64,000 nt of DNA. It comes from Deltaproteobacteria bacterium. Its GTDB lineage: Bacteria > Desulfobacterota > GWC2-55-46. Under the pieces are notes generated by a model. It did no database searches. It was not told the DNA's origin and saw only the letters and a list, made by a program, of their open reading frames with translations. The translations under genes and the position numbers were made by a program. Shown in pieces: positions 17,000-25,239 of the stretch; within the stretch, counting starts at the first letter, position 1; each line of letters starts with the position of its first letter. The stretch is from contig JACOUO010000011.1 of the NCBI GenBank assembly GCA_016177845.1, forward strand, positions 440,326 through 504,325, given 5' to 3'.

Positions 17000-18406
17000 T
17001 TAGCTTCTGCCAGCCTGACTGCCGTTGTTTCTCAGCTCTATCTTAAGCGCCCTCTTCGTATTCTCAGTCACCTTAAACAGGTCGGACTGCCTGACCCCTG
17101 CTGCCCAGATGATGACCTCACCTGCCGCAAGTACCGGAATTGAGAGCCTCTGACACTTCGGAATCTTTTTTTCAATAAAGATATCTTTCAGCTTTTTACT
17201 GCCTTTCATCCCAAAAGGAACTATCCTGTCCCCCGGCTGCATGGGCCTTACCGTTATGGGGAGCGCAAGGTCATCATAATCAAAAAAGGCGATATCGCCC
17301 TCTTTCCCGAAGCTTTCGGGGATTTTGGTGAGGACAGTCGTTTTCAGGCTAAATGGGCTGTCTTTTAATAATGTAGTACCGGGGACTTTCAGGACTGCGC
17401 TGAAAGGCAGCCCCGTTTTAGGCGCTTCGGCTGAGATAATAACCTTGTCATATTCCCTTGCTACGGAAAGCCCACTCGGGAGATTGACCGAGATATTCGG
17501 CCTCCTGCTCTCAAGTATATTGAGGAATGATTTTATATGAAAGCTGTAGATATCTATCGGAAGCTTCAGTTCCTCAACAGCCTTTATCAGCAGCCGTGAT
17601 AATATTGCCTTATGCAGGGACAAAAGCCCTAACCTGTCAAATGAGACGGATAAACCTTTTCTCTCCAGAATACATTTTTTGTAAGCTTCCTCTGCCTGCA
17701 TGTTTATAAAATCATCATCCGGACTTAAGATCGAAGATGTTCTTGCCAGAGTCTCAGTAATGTTCGGGTTATAATTTTCCTTAAGGAACGGAATCAGATT
17801 AAGCCTGATATCATTTCTTAAGTATTTGTCCGTAAGGTTCGAAGAATCCTGCACAAATTCGAGCCCGTTTTCATCAGAGTATTTCTCTATTTCCTGCCTT
17901 GAGGTCTCAATCAACGGGCGGATATAAGGCCCCCTTACAGGGGGGATTCCGCACAGGCCGCTAAGGCTTGCGCCCTTCAAAAGCCTCATTAGAACAGTTT
18001 CAGCCTGGTCATCGAGCGTATGGCCAAGGGCTATTCTGTTAGCCCCGTGCTTTTTAGCCGCCTTTTCAAAGAACTCATACCTCTTTTTCCTGGCAAGCGC
18101 CTGTAACGATTCGCCGTCTCCCTCAAGCACACCTGCCTTGAGTTTCCTGCCTTCAAACTCAAGCCCCAATTCCAATGCGGTCTTTTTTACAAAGTTAAAG
18201 TCTCTCTCAGACTCCTTGCCCCTTAGATTATGGTTGAGATGGCAGACAACGAGGCTAAAGGACAGCTCCTGTCTGAGCCTGCCCAGGATATCTAAAAGGG
18301 TGATTGAGTCAATACCGCCGGAGACCGCGGCCATGACCACATCCCCTGTCTCTATCATCCTGTTTTTAGAGATAGTTTTCTTTATGTTTTTAATGGTTGA
18401 ATTCAT
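17000..18406 (-). CDS. tilS: tRNA(Ile)-lysidine synthetase
   Basis: A 468-aa enzyme that converts C34 of tRNA-Ile(CAU) to lysidine using ATP. The PP-loop SGGIDS lies at 29-34, HLNHNLRGKESERD follows, and LGHTLDDQAETVLMRL is a diagnostic TilS block. The C-terminal part ends with the TilS-C domain (PFGMKGSKKLKDIFIEKKIP). It is a long-form protein, expected to be essential. A promoter and a long interrupted hairpin precede it. Confidence 0.93.
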   Translation of the reverse strand: MNSTIKNIKKTISKNRMIETGDVVMAAVSGGIDSITLLDILGRLRQELSFSLVVCHLNHNLRGKESERDFNFVKKTALELGLEFEGRKLKAGVLEGDGESLQALARKKRYEFFEKAAKKHGANRIALGHTLDDQAETVLMRLLKGASLSGLCGIPPVRGPYIRPLIETSRQEIEKYSDENGLEFVQDSSNLTDKYLRNDIRLNLIPFLKENYNPNITETLARTSSILSPDDDFINMQAEEAYKKCILERKGLSVSFDRLGLLSLHKAILSRLLIKAVEELKLPIDIYSFHIKSFLNILESRRPNISVNLPSGLSVAREYDKVIISAEAPKTGLPFSAVLKVPGTTLLKDSPFSLKTTVLTKIPESFGKEGDIAFFDYDDLALPITVRPMQPGDRIVPFGMKGSKKLKDIFIEKKIPKCQRLSIPVLAAGEVIIWAAGVRQSDLFKVTENTKRALKIELRNNGSQAGRS

Positions 18407-18428
18407 TTTGATAAGAAAATGGGAATAC

Positions 18429-18469
18429 GCGCCTCAATAAAAGCCTTTTAGAAGGGCTTAATAAGGCGC
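18429..18469 (-). other. imperfect inverted repeat in the tilS leader
   Basis: GCGCCT (18429-18434) and AGGCGC (18464-18469) close a 41-nt hairpin that also contains a nested AAGCC/GGCTT stem (18441-18457). It lies between the putative promoter and the tilS start, so it would be transcribed. No riboswitch class is recognised. Confidence 0.4.
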
Positions 18470-18486
18470 ATATGGATTTAATTTAA

Positions 18487-18515
18487 ATTATATTAGTTTA
18501 GTGAGGGTAAAACAA
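18487..18515 (-). promoter_or_regulatory. possible sigma70-type promoter for tilS
   Basis: Minus strand: TTGTTT (complement 18510-18515), 17-bp spacer, consensus TATAAT (complement 18487-18492), about 80 bp before the tilS ATG. The -35 is weak. Confidence 0.5.
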
Positions 18516-18545
18516 GATAAACCGAAGGTGAACGAATGGAGCTGA

Positions 18546-19085
18546 TTATTTTTCTTTACTTTCTGTCCTTAAGAGCTTTCTCTGCTTTGCGAAGATATAC
18601 CTGATTATCTTATCCCTTGTCGTCTCATCCATATCAACATATTTTACCGCTATTTCATACCCGCCCTGATTCCTCGGCTCGCATCTTACTATCTCGCATT
18701 TTATCTTTATCACATGGGCATAGGTTGGCAGGAAAGTCTTTAGAATAAGCCTGTCCCCTATCTTGAACTGGTCGTTGCAGAAAAACCTCAGGCCGCCTCC
18801 GCTTATATTTACCTCTCTGGCCTCGGGGATATTGAAGCCATTCCTCTCGGACATATGGTTTATAAGCATATTAAGCTTCTGGTTGATGTCAAAGAGAAGC
18901 TCGTAAAGCTTCGGGTTCTCCTCAGGTGACGGCTCTATGTCATCAAACATCAACTCCCAGTCAGTAGAGCCTCTGGAGGCATTAAGATCGTTTAGGGTCT
19001 CGTAATAGACAGGTATCTTGTCATCCGTCCTTACATACTCCCTCTGGGCGTCAAATGCGTCGTCTGTTCCTTTTATATCAGCCAT
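18546..19085 (-). CDS. PilZ-domain c-di-GMP-binding protein
   Basis: A 179-aa protein. The C-terminal half (about 85-175) is a PilZ domain with the second-motif signature VNISGGGLRF. An upstream basic pair, REYVR near the N-terminus, may supply the RxxxR arginines, though its distance from the core is large. Its start overlaps the end of the HD-GYP regulator by 8 bp, pairing a c-di-GMP receptor with a presumed c-di-GMP phosphodiesterase. It probably links c-di-GMP to motility. Confidence 0.8.
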   Translation of the reverse strand: MADIKGTDDAFDAQREYVRTDDKIPVYYETLNDLNASRGSTDWELMFDDIEPSPEENPKLYELLFDINQKLNMLINHMSERNGFNIPEAREVNISGGGLRFFCNDQFKIGDRLILKTFLPTYAHVIKIKCEIVRCEPRNQGGYEIAVKYVDMDETTRDKIIRYIFAKQRKLLRTESKEK

Positions 19086-20628
19086 TATCTTTTCCTTTCA
19101 GAATATCGCATTCCAGAAAAGCGTCAACCACTATCGGGTCAAACTGCGTTCCCCTGCATCTGTGTATTTCGTCCCTTGCGACATCAAAGCTTAAGGCTTG
19201 CCTGTAGGGCCTTGAAGAGGTCATGGCGTCAAAGGTATCAGCTACGCTGAATATCCTCGCGACCTCCGGTATGTCTGTCCCCGCAAGCCCGTTTGGATAG
19301 CCCTGCCCGTCCCATCTTTCATGATGATAAAGGACAACGGCCTTTTCTGATGTCAGGAGATTCAGAGGCCTCAATATCTCCTCTCCCCGTACCACATGGG
19401 ACTTCATTATCTCTCTTTCATCAATGGTAAAGCTGCCTTTTTTAAGGAGTATTTCATCCCTGACCCCTATTTTGCCGATGTCGTGAAGCGGCCCGGCAAA
19501 ACTTATGCTGTCAATCACATCCTGCCTGCAGTTGAGGCTCTTCGCAATATGAAGCGCATACTGCGTGACCCTGTTGGAATGGTCCTTTGTATAAGTGTCC
19601 CTTGCGTCAAGGGCGTTAATGAGCGAATTCAGAGCCCCTATGATACTTGAAAAGATGTTCTCTGATAAAGCAATATTTTCAAGCTTCAGGGATGCCTTGG
19701 CAGTAAGGTTGAGCAGAAGCGTAAGCGCGTCATTGGTAAGCTCTGCCCCGCCCTCTTTTCCGGCAAGGCCGAGCAGCACCACTACCTCCCGGTTTATCAC
19801 CATCGGGGCAAGCAGAAGAGGTTTTCTTTTATTCGGGCCGCCTGTTGAGATAAGTTCGCCTACATGGTCATTTTCGACAAGGGAATACGAATAACACCTG
19901 TTCTTTATGACGCTTTGAAACGGCTCTTGATCGAGCAGAAATCTTTTTCCGAGCACTGAGTTGCCTTCATAGCCGGAAGCCGCCTGTATTACAAGCTCTT
20001 TATTGCTGCCCTCGACCACCATGATGAAAGACTTATCCGAATCAGCGATTATCTGGGCTATATCCATAGTCTTTCTGAATATATCCTCTTTCTCATTTAC
20101 TTCATCAAGGGATTCGCTGATGGTATGCAGTATTGAAAGCTCTTTTATCTTATCCTCAAGCCTTCTCCTTGCTATCTCCGGCAGGTTGCCGATTGCCCTT
20201 ATCTTTGCGCCTGCGGCTGTCCTGTTGGCGTTTGCCACCTTTGACTCTGACACAGCTTTCCTGACAGTCACTTCAAGTTCCTCTGCCTTGAAAGGCTTGG
20301 CAAGGAAATCAACAGCGCCTATCTTCATTGCTTCAACGGCAAGATCAATCGAAGGATATCCGGTTATGATTATAAAAGGGACTTCCGGGGCGTTCTCCTT
20401 GGCCTGCTGGAGAAAGTCCATGCCGCTGAGCCCGGGCATATTAATATCGGCAAGCACGACATCGTAAAACCCGTTCCTCAGGGCCTCAACACCTTTCTCG
20501 GCGTTATCAAAGGCATCTACATCCCACCCGCGCCTGGAAAGTATCTCGGCTACTGCCTCTCTTACGGAATCATCATCGTCCACAAGCATTATCTTGATTC
20601 TGTCAATCGAAGTAGCTGCAGCCTGCAA
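19078..20628 (-). CDS. REC-GAF-HD-GYP response regulator (putative c-di-GMP phosphodiesterase)
   Basis: A 516-aa protein: REC domain (about 10-125, phospho-acceptor D61 in VVLADINMPGLSG), a GAF-like region (about 170-325) and a C-terminal HD-GYP domain (about 335-510) with HDIGKIGV and HHERWDGQGYP, the metal and GYP motifs. It is expected to hydrolyse c-di-GMP when phosphorylated. The start is TTG (complement 20626-20628) with AGGAG 7 nt upstream; the next in-frame ATG would remove the first REC strand. It is co-transcribed with the PilZ gene. Confidence 0.87.
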   Translation of the reverse strand: MQAAATSIDRIKIMLVDDDDSVREAVAEILSRRGWDVDAFDNAEKGVEALRNGFYDVVLADINMPGLSGMDFLQQAKENAPEVPFIIITGYPSIDLAVEAMKIGAVDFLAKPFKAEELEVTVRKAVSESKVANANRTAAGAKIRAIGNLPEIARRRLEDKIKELSILHTISESLDEVNEKEDIFRKTMDIAQIIADSDKSFIMVVEGSNKELVIQAASGYEGNSVLGKRFLLDQEPFQSVIKNRCYSYSLVENDHVGELISTGGPNKRKPLLLAPMVINREVVVLLGLAGKEGGAELTNDALTLLLNLTAKASLKLENIALSENIFSSIIGALNSLINALDARDTYTKDHSNRVTQYALHIAKSLNCRQDVIDSISFAGPLHDIGKIGVRDEILLKKGSFTIDEREIMKSHVVRGEEILRPLNLLTSEKAVVLYHHERWDGQGYPNGLAGTDIPEVARIFSVADTFDAMTSSRPYRQALSFDVARDEIHRCRGTQFDPIVVDAFLECDILKGKDNG

Positions 20629-20664
20629 TGTAATTCTCCTGTATTATAAAAGGTTAGTGACAGA

Positions 20665-21276
20665 TCAGGATTTGGGGGTGATCTTATCCCTTGAAAACCT
20701 GTCGGCTTCTTTCAGGTATTCCTGTTTCTTCAACGGGTTGGGCGTATCTTTTTCAATGTATTCCAAGCCGCTCGTGCCGTTGGCGTTCTCAACCCCTGCT
20801 ATTATTCCAGGGCCTGTTGACTGGGCAAGCATGTCCTTTAAAGCCGCAATTTCACCGTACGCCGCCCTAAGCTCATCGAGCAGGGCCTTGTTCTGTGATG
20901 TAAGCCTGAGCCGCTCGCATGCGTTCTTAATGACTACCATGAGTTCATCAAGCCTGAAGGGCTTTGCTATGTAATCATAAGCCCCCGCCTCGATTGCCTT
21001 GACAGCGGTCTCAATGGTCGCGTATCCGGTGATAATTATAACGAGTATCTCCTTATCAAGTTCCTTTATCTTCTGGAGGAGCGAAAGCCCGTCCATGCCC
21101 GGCATCATCAGGTCAGTGATGACGATATCGTACCTGTCCATCCTGAGCTTTCTGAGCGCCTCATCCCCTTCCTTTGCCACCGAGACAAAGTACCCCCAGT
21201 TCCTTACAGCTTCTGTCAGAAGCTCCCTAAGGTCCATATCATCATCGGTTATAAGAATCCTGAAATTCTCCGGCAT
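20665..21276 (-). CDS. single-REC response regulator with helical tail
   Basis: A 203-aa protein with a complete REC domain (about 5-122, phospho-acceptor D55 in VITDLMMPGMDG, Lys in YIAKPF) of the NtrC-like type, then an 80-residue extension with a predicted coiled coil (NKALLDELRAAYGEIAALKDML) and no known output domain. The ATG at 21274-21276 is preferred to a TTG nine bases upstream because GAGG spacing fits. It follows a consensus-like sigma70 promoter and precedes the HD-GYP regulator by 36 bp. Confidence 0.8.
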   Translation of the reverse strand: MPENFRILITDDDMDLRELLTEAVRNWGYFVSVAKEGDEALRKLRMDRYDIVITDLMMPGMDGLSLLQKIKELDKEILVIIITGYATIETAVKAIEAGAYDYIAKPFRLDELMVVIKNACERLRLTSQNKALLDELRAAYGEIAALKDMLAQSTGPGIIAGVENANGTSGLEYIEKDTPNPLKKQEYLKEADRFSRDKITPKS

Positions 21277-21336
21277 GACACGCAAGCCTCACAAATTCAA
21301 AATAAGAAGAAATTATTCTAATATCATTATAGGAAC

Positions 21337-21366
21337 ATCATACAATTGCGGGAATACGGCTGTCAA
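21337..21366 (-). promoter_or_regulatory. sigma70-type promoter for the response-regulator/PilZ operon
   Basis: Minus strand: perfect TTGACA (complement 21361-21366), 18-bp spacer, TATGAT (complement 21337-21342). It overlaps the end of the 66-aa gene and separates the c-di-GMP module from the filament genes. Confidence 0.6.
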
Positions 21367-21563
21367 TAAGGCTTTTTAGAAACATTCCGTTCAGAAATGC
21401 TTGCCATTACCTGGCCCAGAATGTGTCTTTTTTTGCCCTCATCGGATATGCTGACCATATCGTTGCCACAGCTGCCCTTCTCCATCCCCAAACTTCCCAC
21501 CCTCTTTACCGTCCTGTCAGATGCTGCGAAATTCTGCGCGATAACCGGATTAATCTTGACCAT
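21363..21563 (-). CDS. 66-aa protein resembling the N-terminal part of FlgM, hypothetical
   Basis: A small protein with a very strong GGAGGTCA 6-7 nt before its ATG, so it is probably translated. It opens MVKINP and contains DMVSISDEGKKRHILGQVM, echoing the D-x-V-x-I-S-x-x-G/A-K pattern of the true FlgM at 47292-47609, but lacks the longer C-terminal helices that bind FliA. It could be a truncated FlgM paralogue or an unrelated flagellar small protein. A sigma28-like sequence lies 40-67 bp upstream. Confidence 0.55.
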   Translation of the reverse strand: MVKINPVIAQNFAASDRTVKRVGSLGMEKGSCGNDMVSISDEGKKRHILGQVMASISERNVSKKPY

Positions 21564-21602
21564 GGCTCTGACCTCCGATTTTTTTATTATCCGACATCTT
21601 AT

Positions 21603-21630
21603 TTATCGTCATTTTTCTTCTGTGACTTTA
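21603..21630 (-). promoter_or_regulatory. possible sigma28 promoter of the 66-aa gene
   Basis: Minus strand: TAAA (complement 21627-21630), 16-bp spacer, GACGATAA (complement 21603-21610). The -10 matches 7 of 8 of GCCGATAA, but the spacer is 1 bp longer than in the fliC promoter. The rest of the 179-bp gap 21564-21742 shows only a GC-rich patch near 21668-21680. Confidence 0.45.
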
Positions 21631-21742
21631 GTCTTTTTTCGGGCTTGGGTGAAGTTTTTTTAAGATGCCGGCTGCCGCGGCGAAGGGATGAAAAATAAGC
21701 GGAAATTGAAGGACAATTTATACTGTAAAAACGGAAAAACAG

Positions 21743-22057
21743 CTATTTTGCGCTGTATGCCTTTATAGCCCTGCCATTATCCTTTACCTGCCTCAGTTTA
21801 TGCTTTATGCCGCACATCCGGCCCTGAAGCGCATCGGACATGGCGTTATCCCTTTCTATGATCTCATTTACTATCTCTTTTACCGAGTCGTCTTTTACAT
21901 CGCTGTTTAAGGACTTCAACTCATCGAAAAGGCCATCCCGTTCAGCCTGGCACCTCAGGACATCTTCCAGCATGTTCTCCTCGATAAAGCCCGCCTGAAG
22001 CTTTGATATCTCAAGGACTCTCCTGAGTATTTCCGTCTGTCTTGTCTCAGATCCCAT
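21743..22057 (-). CDS. FliT-like flagellar chaperone
   Basis: A 104-aa, entirely helical, charged protein directly downstream of fliS and overlapping it by 11 bp. Position and size match FliT, the export chaperone of FliD, but the sequence is too variable for a firm match. Three helices can be drawn (about 5-35, 38-62, 66-98). Confidence 0.6.
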   Translation of the reverse strand: MGSETRQTEILRRVLEISKLQAGFIEENMLEDVLRCQAERDGLFDELKSLNSDVKDDSVKEIVNEIIERDNAMSDALQGRMCGIKHKLRQVKDNGRAIKAYSAK

Positions 22058-22457
22058 AGCTCACGCTCTTTGCCGGGTGCTCGCTGTTTGAGGCCCTTTC
22101 AGTCGCGATGGCTTCCCAGCCTGATTTAAGTTCCGCGATAACCTTAGACACCGAATCTATCAAAGCAGGTTCATTCCTGAGATTGGCAAGCGTAAGCTGC
22201 TGAGTGGAAAAGTCATAGAGCCTCGCAAGGTTCCGTGCGACTTCCCCGCCCTGCTCCATATTCAGGGATGTGCTTAATTCAGTGATTATCGCAAGCGACT
22301 TGTTGATATTGGTGTTCCTGCCGCTTATATCACTTCCTGACATGGCCAGCTGGGCGCATTTATTGAACCTTAATATCCCGTCATAGAGCATTATTATCAG
22401 GCGCACTCCATCGGCTGTCATTACCTGTATTTTCTGATACTGATTGACCCTGTTCAT
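22047..22457 (-). CDS. fliS: flagellin export chaperone FliS
   Basis: A 136-aa protein with the family N-terminus NQYQKIQVMTADGVRLIIML and a central segment of conserved helices. FliS binds the flagellin C-terminus in the cytosol and prevents premature polymerisation. AGGAG lies 7 nt before the ATG, 10 bp after fliD, in the order fliC-flaG-fliD-fliS-fliT. FliS can also bind FliW, encoded at 43294, in some bacteria. Confidence 0.92.
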   Translation of the reverse strand: MNRVNQYQKIQVMTADGVRLIIMLYDGILRFNKCAQLAMSGSDISGRNTNINKSLAIITELSTSLNMEQGGEVARNLARLYDFSTQQLTLANLRNEPALIDSVSKVIAELKSGWEAIATERASNSEHPAKSVSYGI

Positions 22458-22467
22458 TTATCCGCTC

Positions 22468-23808
22468 CTATAATCCCATAAGGAAATTGCTCTGGCTTTT
22501 AATTGTCGCGAGCATTGTCTCCAGCCCCATGAACTGAGACCTAAGCTGTTCTTCATAAGCGCTTATCGCGGTCTCTTTATTCAGGACATCCTCGTCAATC
22601 CTGTCTATGTTCTTATTTAGGCCGTCCTGCCTGCTCTTTATCCTGCCGTCCACAGCATCATCTATGCTGTTGGCCATGTCGGAGATAAGCCCGCCAAAAC
22701 CCTTTATTCCGCCGGTAGCGGTATTATCCGCGAAAAGATTTACCACAGCATCAAAATTATTAGTCAGCGCTTCGGTAAGCTTTGTGGAATCAACCGTAAA
22801 GTTGCCGTCCGAATCGCTTGTGACGCCTGCATGCAAAAGCCTGTTCATCGTGTCAGGCAGGCCTGACACCGCAGAGGTCATTGTCCTTCTCAGGTCGTCA
22901 TTTATGCTCCTTGCGACTGAATCGCCGAATAAAGCACCCGCGACCTTGAGGTCAGTATCATACCTGTTATTGGTCTTTATGTGGGTTAAGATACCATTAT
23001 ACTTTTCGGTCAAAGCCGTGATCTTGTTTGTTATCTCGGCAGTATCCCTGTCAACCGAAAGGGTAAAAGTTTTTGTGTTGTCCGCGCTCTTAAGGTCAAG
23101 CGTGACTCCGGTCAGTATGTCTGATACGCTATTGGATGACCTTGTATATGTCATTCCGTCAACCGTAAGCGAAGCGTCCTGCGCTGCCTGCAGCGTAGTT
23201 GAGAATGCAAGGCTCGTGTCATTCTGAGTGATTGCCACAGAGTTCGCCGTGCCTGTTGAATCGCTCTTTAAGATAAGCCTGTACGGGTTTGGCCCGGAGC
23301 CGTCATTTGCGATTGTCGCGGTCACGCCTGCCTTCAGGGCGTTTATCGAGTCCTTAAGGCCTGTAAGAGTGGTTGTAGCGTCAACGCTTACGGTCTGCAC
23401 TGCGCCTGTGCCAAGCTGAAAACTGAAAGAGCCAGGACCAGCCGCAATCGTGGATGTATCCAAAGCGACACCGTCAGCCGCTATCTGGTGTGATTTTGCC
23501 AGCGCGCTTATTTTTATGTCGTACTTGCCCGTTGTTGCGGTTGAGGTAGTGGTGGCGCCCATCATGGCGCTGTCGCTTACGGAAGACTTGAATACTTTAA
23601 AGCTGGAGGCGGTTTTGAGGTCCTCAGCCGCGGTCTTAAGGTCCTGCACCCTTGTGCTTAAGCTGCTGTAGACGGAATTGGCCCTCTCCAAGGTGCTCTT
23701 CTCAGTGTTTAGCTGGTTAATGGACTGCCTTCTTGCGCCCACAAGCTGCGATATAAGGGTCTGGTAGTCGATATTGCTGACAACGCCTGAAGTAGCTGAA
23801 ATGCTCAT
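22468..23808 (-). CDS. fliD: flagellar filament cap FliD (HAP2)
   Basis: A 446-aa protein with N-terminal SGVVSNIDYQTLISQLV and the C-terminal coiled segment of FliD (VDGRIKSRQDGLNKNIDRID, then YEEQLRSQFMGLETMLATIK). Length is typical of a compact cap protein that forms a distal oligomer guiding flagellin folding. AAGGAGAG precedes the ATG. It is probably transcribed from the fliC promoter by read-through. Confidence 0.93.
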   Translation of the reverse strand: MSISATSGVVSNIDYQTLISQLVGARRQSINQLNTEKSTLERANSVYSSLSTRVQDLKTAAEDLKTASSFKVFKSSVSDSAMMGATTTSTATTGKYDIKISALAKSHQIAADGVALDTSTIAAGPGSFSFQLGTGAVQTVSVDATTTLTGLKDSINALKAGVTATIANDGSGPNPYRLILKSDSTGTANSVAITQNDTSLAFSTTLQAAQDASLTVDGMTYTRSSNSVSDILTGVTLDLKSADNTKTFTLSVDRDTAEITNKITALTEKYNGILTHIKTNNRYDTDLKVAGALFGDSVARSINDDLRRTMTSAVSGLPDTMNRLLHAGVTSDSDGNFTVDSTKLTEALTNNFDAVVNLFADNTATGGIKGFGGLISDMANSIDDAVDGRIKSRQDGLNKNIDRIDEDVLNKETAISAYEEQLRSQFMGLETMLATIKSQSNFLMGL

Positions 23809-23854
23809 GGCAGACTCTCCTTAATTCTAAAAAACGCCTTCTTTATAAGTAATG

Positions 23855-24217
23855 TTATGTTTCCGCATCGTAGAGCACTCCGATAAGCTCTTTCATCCTT
23901 GACCTTATCGCCAGAAGCTCTTCGGAAGGTATCTGTCTTATTATTTCCTTTGTTTCCGGGTCAATAATCTTTATTACAAGGTCTTTGGTGTCTTTATCTA
24001 CCTCGAACCTCAGTTCCGTATTAAGCCTCTTAAGCTGTATCTGCACTTCTGAGGCAACCCCTTCAATATCTTTTGGCGTTTCGTCCTTTTTCTCTTCCCC
24101 GCTATCCTTAAAAAAATTTACCCGCTCCTCGACTTCCTTATGCCCCTGTCTGGTATTGGAATTTTCAGGGAAAGCTGTCGCAGTGCGGGTTGTATCATGT
24201 ACAATTTCGATGCTCAT
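23855..24217 (-). CDS. flaG: FlaG-family flagellar protein
   Basis: A 120-aa protein. The C-terminal half (ELRFEVDKDTKDLVIKIID, then IIRQIPSEELLAI) is the FlaG domain; the first 55 residues are polar and disordered. FlaG influences filament length in some species. GGAGGC precedes the ATG. A 10-bp hairpin separates it from fliC. Confidence 0.87.
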   Translation of the reverse strand: MSIEIVHDTTRTATAFPENSNTRQGHKEVEERVNFFKDSGEEKKDETPKDIEGVASEVQIQLKRLNTELRFEVDKDTKDLVIKIIDPETKEIIRQIPSEELLAIRSRMKELIGVLYDAET

Positions 24218-24234
24218 AAAGCCTCCATGGATTC

Positions 24235-24258
24235 GGCGGGGAGAGCTTTCTCCCCGCC
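24235..24258 (-). terminator. strong hairpin between fliC and flaG
   Basis: A perfect 10-bp stem (GGCGGGGAGA/TCTCCCCGCC) with a 4-nt loop lies 30 nt after the fliC stop. No U-tract follows on the minus strand, so it is more likely a 3'-end stabiliser or partial terminator that keeps flagellin mRNA more abundant than the downstream flaG-fliD-fliS message. Confidence 0.6.
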
Positions 24259-24287
24259 TTCTCCTTTAAGCCCAAAATTACCTGAAA

Positions 24288-25118
24288 CTACCTGAGTAAT
24301 GAAAGCGCGTTCTGGGGCAGTGTGTTTGCCTGTGCAAGGACAGATGTACCGGCCTGTACCATTATCTGGTTCTTTGTGTACTGGGCTGTTTCATATGCGA
24401 AGTCCGCATCCCTGATCCTTGATTCCGCTGCCTGGTAGTTTGTAAATGTTACCTGGAGGTTGCTGAGAGCCGATGAAAGCCTGTTTGTTGAAGCGCCGTA
24501 GATAGCTCTTGCGTCATTGATTGTCTTTAAAGCTGAGCTGATTGAATCAAGTGCGCTCAGGGCGCCATCCTGTGTTGCAAGTATGCCTGCTGAGAGATTG
24601 AGTCCATTGGAGCCGGTTGTGAGGACCTTAAGTGTTACCGCAAGCTGGTCATTGCTGGTGTTTTTGAACCCGATGTACATTGTAAGGGTTGCAGTGTCAC
24701 CGTTGTTGAGTTTGTAACCGCCGAATTCTGTCGTATTGGAGATCCTGTCGATTTCGTTCTTCAGCTTGTCAAACTCATCGCTGTAATATGACCTGTTTGT
24801 GGAGTCAAGTGTGCCCTGTGCGGAGCTGGCTGCCAACTCGCCCATTCTTGTTACGATGTTTGTGATCTGCTCTGCGGCCTTGTCGCTGATCTCCATTGCT
24901 GAAATGCCGTCGTTGATGTTCCTCATTGAAGCCTGGATCATCCTTGACTGGCCCTTAAGCTGGTCTGCCCTGCCGAGGCCTGCGGCATCGTCAGCTGAGC
25001 TGTTTACCCTGTAGCCTGATGAAAGTCTCTGTACGCTGGTCTTAAGGTTGCTGTTTGATGTTGAAAGATTCTGCTGTGCGACCAATGAAGCGATATTTGT
25101 GTTGATTGTTGATGACAT
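24288..25118 (-). CDS. fliC: flagellin
   Basis: A 276-aa compact flagellin: N-terminal D0/D1 helices (INTNIASLVAQQNLSTSNSN, then LSSGYRVNSSADDAAGLG), a central region of only about 60 residues in place of a large D2/D3, and C-terminal D1/D0 ending QANTLPQNALSLLR. The ATG at 25116-25118 is chosen because GGAGGG lies 8 nt upstream; a longer in-frame ATG at 25149-25151 falls inside a CsrA-type hairpin and has no Shine-Dalgarno. Ser/Thr in the central region are plausible sites for nonulosonic-acid modification by the adjacent Maf. It is transcribed from a sigma28 promoter. Confidence 0.95.
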   Translation of the reverse strand: MSSTINTNIASLVAQQNLSTSNSNLKTSVQRLSSGYRVNSSADDAAGLGRADQLKGQSRMIQASMRNINDGISAMEISDKAAEQITNIVTRMGELAASSAQGTLDSTNRSYYSDEFDKLKNEIDRISNTTEFGGYKLNNGDTATLTMYIGFKNTSNDQLAVTLKVLTTGSNGLNLSAGILATQDGALSALDSISSALKTINDARAIYGASTNRLSSALSNLQVTFTNYQAAESRIRDADFAYETAQYTKNQIMVQAGTSVLAQANTLPQNALSLLR

Positions 25119-25125
25119 GTGTGTA

Positions 25126-25159
25126 CCCTCCGTAGTGTTTTTATTCGGCATCCTTGCCG
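25126..25159 (-). promoter_or_regulatory. predicted CsrA-binding sites in the fliC leader
   Basis: The minus-strand RNA forms CGGCA-AGGA-UGCCG (complement 25146-25159), presenting AGGA in the loop with the CA-AGGA-UG core of the CsrA consensus. A second GGA lies in the Shine-Dalgarno CGGAGGG (complement 25126-25132), 14 nt further on. Two such sites allow a CsrA dimer to block ribosome binding, as known for Bacillus subtilis hag. csrA and fliW are at 43.3-44.0 kb. Confidence 0.65.
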
Positions 25160-25239
25160 TTTTTTTTGAAGCATTCGGAAGCGGCCTTCGAGTGTCCTAC
25201 CTCCTTTTCGGCCCGATTAACCTCAGCCTCTTAATTTAT

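Noticed and set aside
22607-23227. A 206-codon + strand ORF inside fliD
   Set aside because: It is the antisense shadow of fliD, with no ribosome site and no recognisable fold; similar shadows occur at 62206-62844 and 32161-32784.
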